Shown here in pieces: positions 61,009-64,000 of a DNA stretch of 64,000 nucleotides. The DNA is taken from assembly GCA_963556045.3 (NCBI GenBank), contig CAUVYA020000002.1, positions 2,108,001 through 2,172,000 of the forward strand, written 5' to 3'. Under the pieces are notes generated by a model. The model searched no databases. It had not been told where the DNA came from and saw nothing but the letters and a program-made list of their open reading frames with translations. Position 1 is the first letter of the stretch; the number at the start of each line of letters is the position of its first letter. The stretch is from UBA4781 sp963556045 (GTDB lineage: Bacteria; Chloroflexota; Anaerolineae; Anaerolineales; Anaerolineaceae). The translations under genes were made by a program, and so were the position numbers.

Positions 61009-61769
61009 TCCGCATATCTGATCTTTGTGTAACACTGCAGGGCAATCCGATCTTGCAGGATCTGTCACTGGAGATCGACAGCGGCATCCTGGCGATTCTT
61101 GGACCGAACGGAATTGGAAAAACAAGTCTGCTGCGAGCGATAACCGGCGATCTGAAACCTACTTCAGGTGCTGTCATGCTGGATGGAAAACTGATCTCGC
61201 ACATGAAACCGCGCCAGATCGCGCAGAAGATCTCCATCGTGCCGCAGGAACACCATCCCGTGTTTGGTTATACCGTTGAAGATATTGTTCTAATGGGGCG
61301 CATGCCTTATATCAAACCCCTTTCGGTTCCCGGCGAGGAGGACCGTCAGATCACAAGCGAGGTGATCGAACGCCTGGGGATATCCCACCTGCGCAAACGC
61401 GTCTATACGGAGTTGAGCGGCGGCGAGCGCAAGCTGGTACTGATCGCAATGGCTGTCTGCCAGCAAACCGAGATCATCCTGCTGGATGAGCCGACTGTTT
61501 TTCTGGATCTGTATAATGCCCATCGAATTCTGGATATGGTGAGAGGATTCGCCGAGAATGAACAGAAAACCATTATCATGGTGCTGCACGATGTGAACCA
61601 GGCTTTATTATGCGCAGACCGGGCATTGTTGATCAATGATAATCACACCTTCATCGAGGGGAAAATCCGGGATGTGGTTACAGCAGAAAATTTATCCTGT
61701 TTGTATGGAATTGACTTTGAGCCGGGCAATACCGAGACGAATAAACCTTTTATCATGCCGATCCTTTGA
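60999..61769 (+). CDS. FecE/BtuD-type ABC transporter ATP-binding protein
   Basis: The 256-residue protein has Walker A GPNGIGKTSL, signature ELSGGERKL, Walker B IILLDEPTVFLD and H-loop MVLHDVN. It powers the permease encoded just upstream. The start is GTG 60999 after AGGAAAGGAAC, within the permease coding sequence. The last about 40 residues are a short C-terminal extension typical of the family. Substrate class (iron chelate, heme or cobamide) is not resolved by this gene. Confidence 0.92.
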   Translation: MAVIRISDLCVTLQGNPILQDLSLEIDSGILAILGPNGIGKTSLLRAITGDLKPTSGAVMLDGKLISHMKPRQIAQKISIVPQEHHPVFGYTVEDIVLMGRMPYIKPLSVPGEEDRQITSEVIERLGISHLRKRVYTELSGGERKLVLIAMAVCQQTEIILLDEPTVFLDLYNAHRILDMVRGFAENEQKTIIMVLHDVNQALLCADRALLINDNHTFIEGKIRDVVTAENLSCLYGIDFEPGNTETNKPFIMPIL

Positions 61770-61828
61770 ATTAACACATATTGTGTGGAAAAGGAGAATT
61801 TCACTCAGGCGGGGAGACCTAGCAAACG

Positions 61829-61863
61829 GTCATTCTGAGAGAGCGCAGCGAGCGAAGAATCAC
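61829..61863 (+). repeat. Dispersed GTCATTCTGAG repeat, copy 2
   Basis: Begins GTCATTCTGAGAGAGCG and ends AGCGAAGAATCAC. It is the least degenerate copy and is in opposite orientation to copy 3. Confidence 0.75.
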
Positions 61864-61937
61864 GGCGGAAACTGTGCGATTACATCGCAGCTGGATAATA
61901 AAACGCACTTACCATTTTAGGGGTCATGAGCAGCAAG

Positions 61938-61955
61938 AGTATACGATTGTATACT
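61938..61955. repeat. Short inverted repeat between repeat copies
   Basis: AGTATAC-GATT-GTATACT is a perfect 7-4-7 inverted repeat lying between repeat copies 2 and 3. It could form the tip of a larger stem made by the two inverted copies. Confidence 0.5.
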
Positions 61956-61956
61956 G

Positions 61957-61983
61957 ATATCCCTCGCTGGCGCTCAGGATGAC
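61957..61983 (-). repeat. Dispersed GTCATCCTGAG repeat, copy 3
   Basis: On the minus strand it reads GTCATCCTGAGCGCCAGC followed by GAGGGATATC. It is inverted relative to copy 2. Confidence 0.7.
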
Positions 61984-62026
61984 GGTTATCTTTATTTGAG
62001 TGATAACAACAAATTCTTGCTCATCC

Positions 62027-62055
62027 TTTCATTCTGACCGCAGGGCAGGATCTCA
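62027..62055 (+). repeat. Dispersed repeat, copy 4 (degenerate)
   Basis: TTTCATTCTGACCGCAG followed by GGCAGGATCTCA keeps the ends of the repeat family. A related GAGCGAAGGAT segment lies at 62074-62084. Confidence 0.55.
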
Positions 62056-62220
62056 TACGGAGCTGAGTAAAACGAGCGAAGGATAATTCCCCAGTTCGAT
62101 GATAAAAATAAACAGCTGCATCTCTTGAAATAGCGGAGTGGAGGGCTTGCCCATTTAGTGAGATCTCCCCCCTCTCCTCAAGATAATCTCATTCAGAGGA
62201 TATGGTAATTATCCCAAGTA

Positions 62221-62235
62221 CCCGCGCAGGATGAC
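62221..62235 (-). repeat. Dispersed repeat, copy 5 (partial)
   Basis: On the minus strand GGTCATCCTGCGCGG resembles the first half of the repeat family. It is the weakest copy. Confidence 0.4.
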
Positions 62236-62363
62236 CTTTCTACCTGCTGCATTTACTGCTCAACACCGGCAGCTATGAAAGCTTTCAGGCTGCCGCTCCC
62301 ATTTTATATCTGGATTAAATCCTGTTAATCATCATAAATTCGGACTTTTAATGATGAATGCTA

Positions 62364-62420
62364 TTGTAAATCTTAATTTATTATGTATAATATTTATAAT
62401 TACTTGCGAATACTTGCGAA
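62364..62420 (+). promoter_or_regulatory. Promoter and tandem direct repeats before the dehydrogenase gene
   Basis: TTGTAA (62364-62369) and TATAAT (62386-62391) are 16 bases apart. Immediately downstream TACTTGCGAA occurs twice in tandem (62401-62420), one helical turn apart, a layout that could bind a regulator just past the transcription start. The distance from there to ATG 62453 is 32 bases, with only a distant AAAGG. Confidence 0.5.
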
Positions 62421-62452
62421 ACAACAATAAACAAAGGTAAAAATAATATTCA

Positions 62453-64000
62453 ATGAACAAAAATAGGATCGTGAATTATAAGGATGCTGTAGGTCAACTG
62501 CCAGCGCAGATGCTGGGTTGGCCGCTTTACGGAGATGGTATTGATAATCTGGGCATTAATGGGAAGCCTGTTGTTCTTCCAATGCCTGAATTTAATGGCG
62601 ATGAACTGCTGATGCGAATTGATGCGGTCAGCCTATGTTACACAGATGTTAAAGAGATCAGTCAGGGTTCAAATCATCCCCGCTTGACCGATCGTGATCT
62701 CGCACAGAATCCCATTATTCCGGGACACGAAATCGCGATGACAGTTGTCGGCGTTGGGAAGAACCTGGTTGATGCCTATCATGTGGGGCAGCGTTTCACC
62801 ATGCAGCCGGATGTATGGGTAGATGGAGTGAGCATTCCATTTTGCTTTGGCATGGATGGCGGATATCGGCAGTATGCGGCGATTGGAAAAGCCATTTTGG
62901 CAGGAGATGCCGGCAATTATCTCATTCCGGTTCCCGATGATATGTCTTATGCGGCAGCCGCCATCACCGAACCATGGGCTTGCGTAGAAGCCGCCTATCG
63001 CATGGAATATCGCACCGGCATAAAAATGGACGGATATGTTTGGATGGCAGGCAGCGCCCAGACTCGTACCGGATTTCAGATGCAAGGCTTGTTCTCTGAT
63101 GATCATATCCCGCACACAGTATTTGCTTCAAACCTTCCCCAGAAATTACTGGCGGATCTAAAAGAAGCTGCCGATACCTATCATTTCACTCTGATAGAAA
63201 AGGAGGCTGAACAAATCTTCGCATCAGATGACAATCTGGATGACATCATCCTGCTGGATTGTGACCAAACGTTTACCAACCGAGCATCTGAAAAACTGGC
63301 AAAAGGGGGTGTTCTGGCGATCTTAAAAGAAAACAAGACCCACGATCTGTTCCAGGTCGATCTTGGAAGATTGCACTATGATGCAATTTATTACGTCGGT
63401 TCTTCGGAATTGGAAATCAGCGCAGCATATACATCCACAAAACCAAGAAATGAACTGAAGCCGCACGGCAAAGTGTGGATTCTGGGCGCTGGTGGTCCTA
63501 TGGGGCGCATGCACCTGCAGCGTGCCATTGAAAGCATCAATGGTCCGGAAGAGATCTTTGCCAGTGAAGTGACGGATGATCGCTATCAATCGCTTCTCCA
63601 GGATTTTCCTGAATTAGCCCAAAAACATCACAAGAAACTGACGATACTGGATCCAAAAACACAGGTGGATGCCTATCAGCAGTATTTGCAGGATGTTATG
63701 GAGCGTGGCGGCTTTGATGATATCGAGATCATGATCACCGTTGCTCCGGTTATTTCGGAGGCTGTCAATTATCTTGCTGATGGCGGGGTTGTCAATTTAT
63801 TTGCCGGTTTGAAGCGGGGTGTTTGCACAGATGTGGATGCCGCTTTGATGTATGGGAAAAAGCAAGTCCGCTTCATGGGGCACAGTGGGTCCGGTTTGGA
63901 TGATCAGAAAGCTGTTGTGCAGCGGACGGTGAATAAACAATTAAAACCGGAGTTATCGGTAGCTGCGATTGGTGGAGTAAACCAGATCGCTGACGGGATT
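62453..64000 (+). CDS. Zinc-dependent alcohol dehydrogenase family protein, C-terminus outside the window
   Basis: At least 516 residues are encoded and the frame is open at the window edge. Zinc ligands of the MDR family are visible: Cys in SLCYTDVKE (about 62), GHE (about 91-93) and Glu in ITEPWACVEA (about 173). Two Rossmann-like segments follow: a divergent one (about 195-320, starting YVWMAGSAQTRTGF) and a second with the dinucleotide motif VWILGAGGPMG (about 341-350). The family resembles sorbitol/sorbose-phosphate dehydrogenases but is longer than the usual 350-410 residues because of the extra segment. The substrate is probably a polyol or sugar phosphate. Confidence 0.8.
   Translation, partial: MNKNRIVNYKDAVGQLPAQMLGWPLYGDGIDNLGINGKPVVLPMPEFNGDELLMRIDAVSLCYTDVKEISQGSNHPRLTDRDLAQNPIIPGHEIAMTVVGVGKNLVDAYHVGQRFTMQPDVWVDGVSIPFCFGMDGGYRQYAAIGKAILAGDAGNYLIPVPDDMSYAAAAITEPWACVEAAYRMEYRTGIKMDGYVWMAGSAQTRTGFQMQGLFSDDHIPHTVFASNLPQKLLADLKEAADTYHFTLIEKEAEQIFASDDNLDDIILLDCDQTFTNRASEKLAKGGVLAILKENKTHDLFQVDLGRLHYDAIYYVGSSELEISAAYTSTKPRNELKPHGKVWILGAGGPMGRMHLQRAIESINGPEEIFASEVTDDRYQSLLQDFPELAQKHHKKLTILDPKTQVDAYQQYLQDVMERGGFDDIEIMITVAPVISEAVNYLADGGVVNLFAGLKRGVCTDVDAALMYGKKQVRFMGHSGSGLDDQKAVVQRTVNKQLKPELSVAAIGGVNQIADGI

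Larger units (their letters stand above)
61770..62452. other. Long intergenic region with dispersed repeats
   Basis: The 683 bases contain no supported gene. They hold at least four degenerate copies of the GTCATYCTGAG repeat family in both orientations, one short hairpin-forming inverted repeat, and the promoter and direct repeats of the next gene (62364-62420). Confidence 0.6.

Noticed and set aside
60276..61125. Two long minus-strand open frames (176 and 193 codons)
   Set aside because: They are antisense to the FecCD permease gene in a GC-richer region, where stop codons are sparse; the permease and ATPase frames have full family motifs.
61636..61920. 94-codon open frame overlapping the end of the ABC ATPase gene
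   Set aside because: It runs into the repeat-rich intergenic region and has no ribosome site or family resemblance.
1..64000. CRISPR array, tRNA or rRNA genes, prophage, insertion sequence
   Set aside because: No regularly spaced repeats, cloverleaf-like intergenic sequence, transposase, integrase or phage structural genes were seen.

Overview
The window is 64 kb of an ordinary bacterial chromosome with moderate GC by eye. Gene density is high, and many genes carry GGAG-type ribosome sites. I infer a member of the Chloroflexota, most likely class Anaerolineae. This rests on gene content (UMF1-type transporter, PD40-propeller lipoprotein, DUF6485 and DUF4342 proteins, many lipoproteins, PAS/GAF/GGDEF/HD-GYP proteins) and on dispersed repeats of the GTCATTCTGAG...GAAGAATC type. 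No rRNA, tRNA, ribosomal protein or other marker gene is present, so this placement is an inference. I see no CRISPR array, prophage, transposase or plasmid origin.

Layout. 0-8.7 kb: an aldo/keto reductase tail, then aconitase and isocitrate dehydrogenase, divergent from an IclR regulator, a mitochondrial-type citrate synthase, a threonine-synthase-like PLP enzyme and a class I/II aminotransferase. Together these make the citrate to 2-oxoglutarate branch plus amino-acid enzymes. 8.8-14.4 kb: a TspO/MBR-like membrane protein, an E1alpha/E1beta/E2 2-oxoacid dehydrogenase operon whose E2 gene is frameshifted by a 19-bp tandem duplication, MscL with a zinc-ribbon tail, and a PD40 lipoprotein. 14.7-23.5 kb: an envelope/second-messenger block made of an NfrB-like glycosyltransferase with a HEAT tail, a PAS-GAF-HD-GYP protein, a GGDEF protein and a broken PAS/GAF paralogue. 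23.6-33.6 kb: a Cys-rich DUF6485 protein, two polytopic glycosyltransferases, a uridine-phosphorylase-like enzyme with a degenerate paralogue, a PQQ-type sugar dehydrogenase lipoprotein, a UMF1 transporter, PlsC and a flippase-like protein.

33.6-43.1 kb: a TetR regulator and GH13 amylase sharing an operator motif, a 59-residue small protein, an alpha/beta hydrolase lipoprotein, two tandem transglutaminase-like lipoproteins, an MscS channel, DegV and a MarR regulator. 43.1-49.3 kb: a heterodimeric ABC exporter whose first half is frameshifted by an AG duplication, DUF4342, and an ABC-F ATPase behind a leader that looks like an attenuator. 49.5-57.5 kb: a D-Ala-D-Ala-ligase-like ATP-grasp enzyme, an S66 LD-carboxypeptidase, two more diguanylate cyclases, a B12-binding radical SAM protein and an LCP protein. 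57.6-62.4 kb: a GC-richer block with a terpene-cyclase-fold protein and a FecBCDE/BtuCDF-type ABC transporter, bordered on both sides by dispersed repeats. 62.45 kb to the end: a zinc-dependent alcohol dehydrogenase with two Rossmann-like segments, cut by the window edge.

Three genes carry frame-breaking lesions, and two of these are exact short tandem duplications. This points to recent slippage or to assembly artefact. The most novel-looking items are the GT2-HEAT plus c-di-GMP block, the catalytic/degenerate phosphorylase pair, the ABC-F leader, the tandem transglutaminase-like lipoproteins, and promoters whose -10 box lies so close to the start codon that leaderless mRNA is implied.
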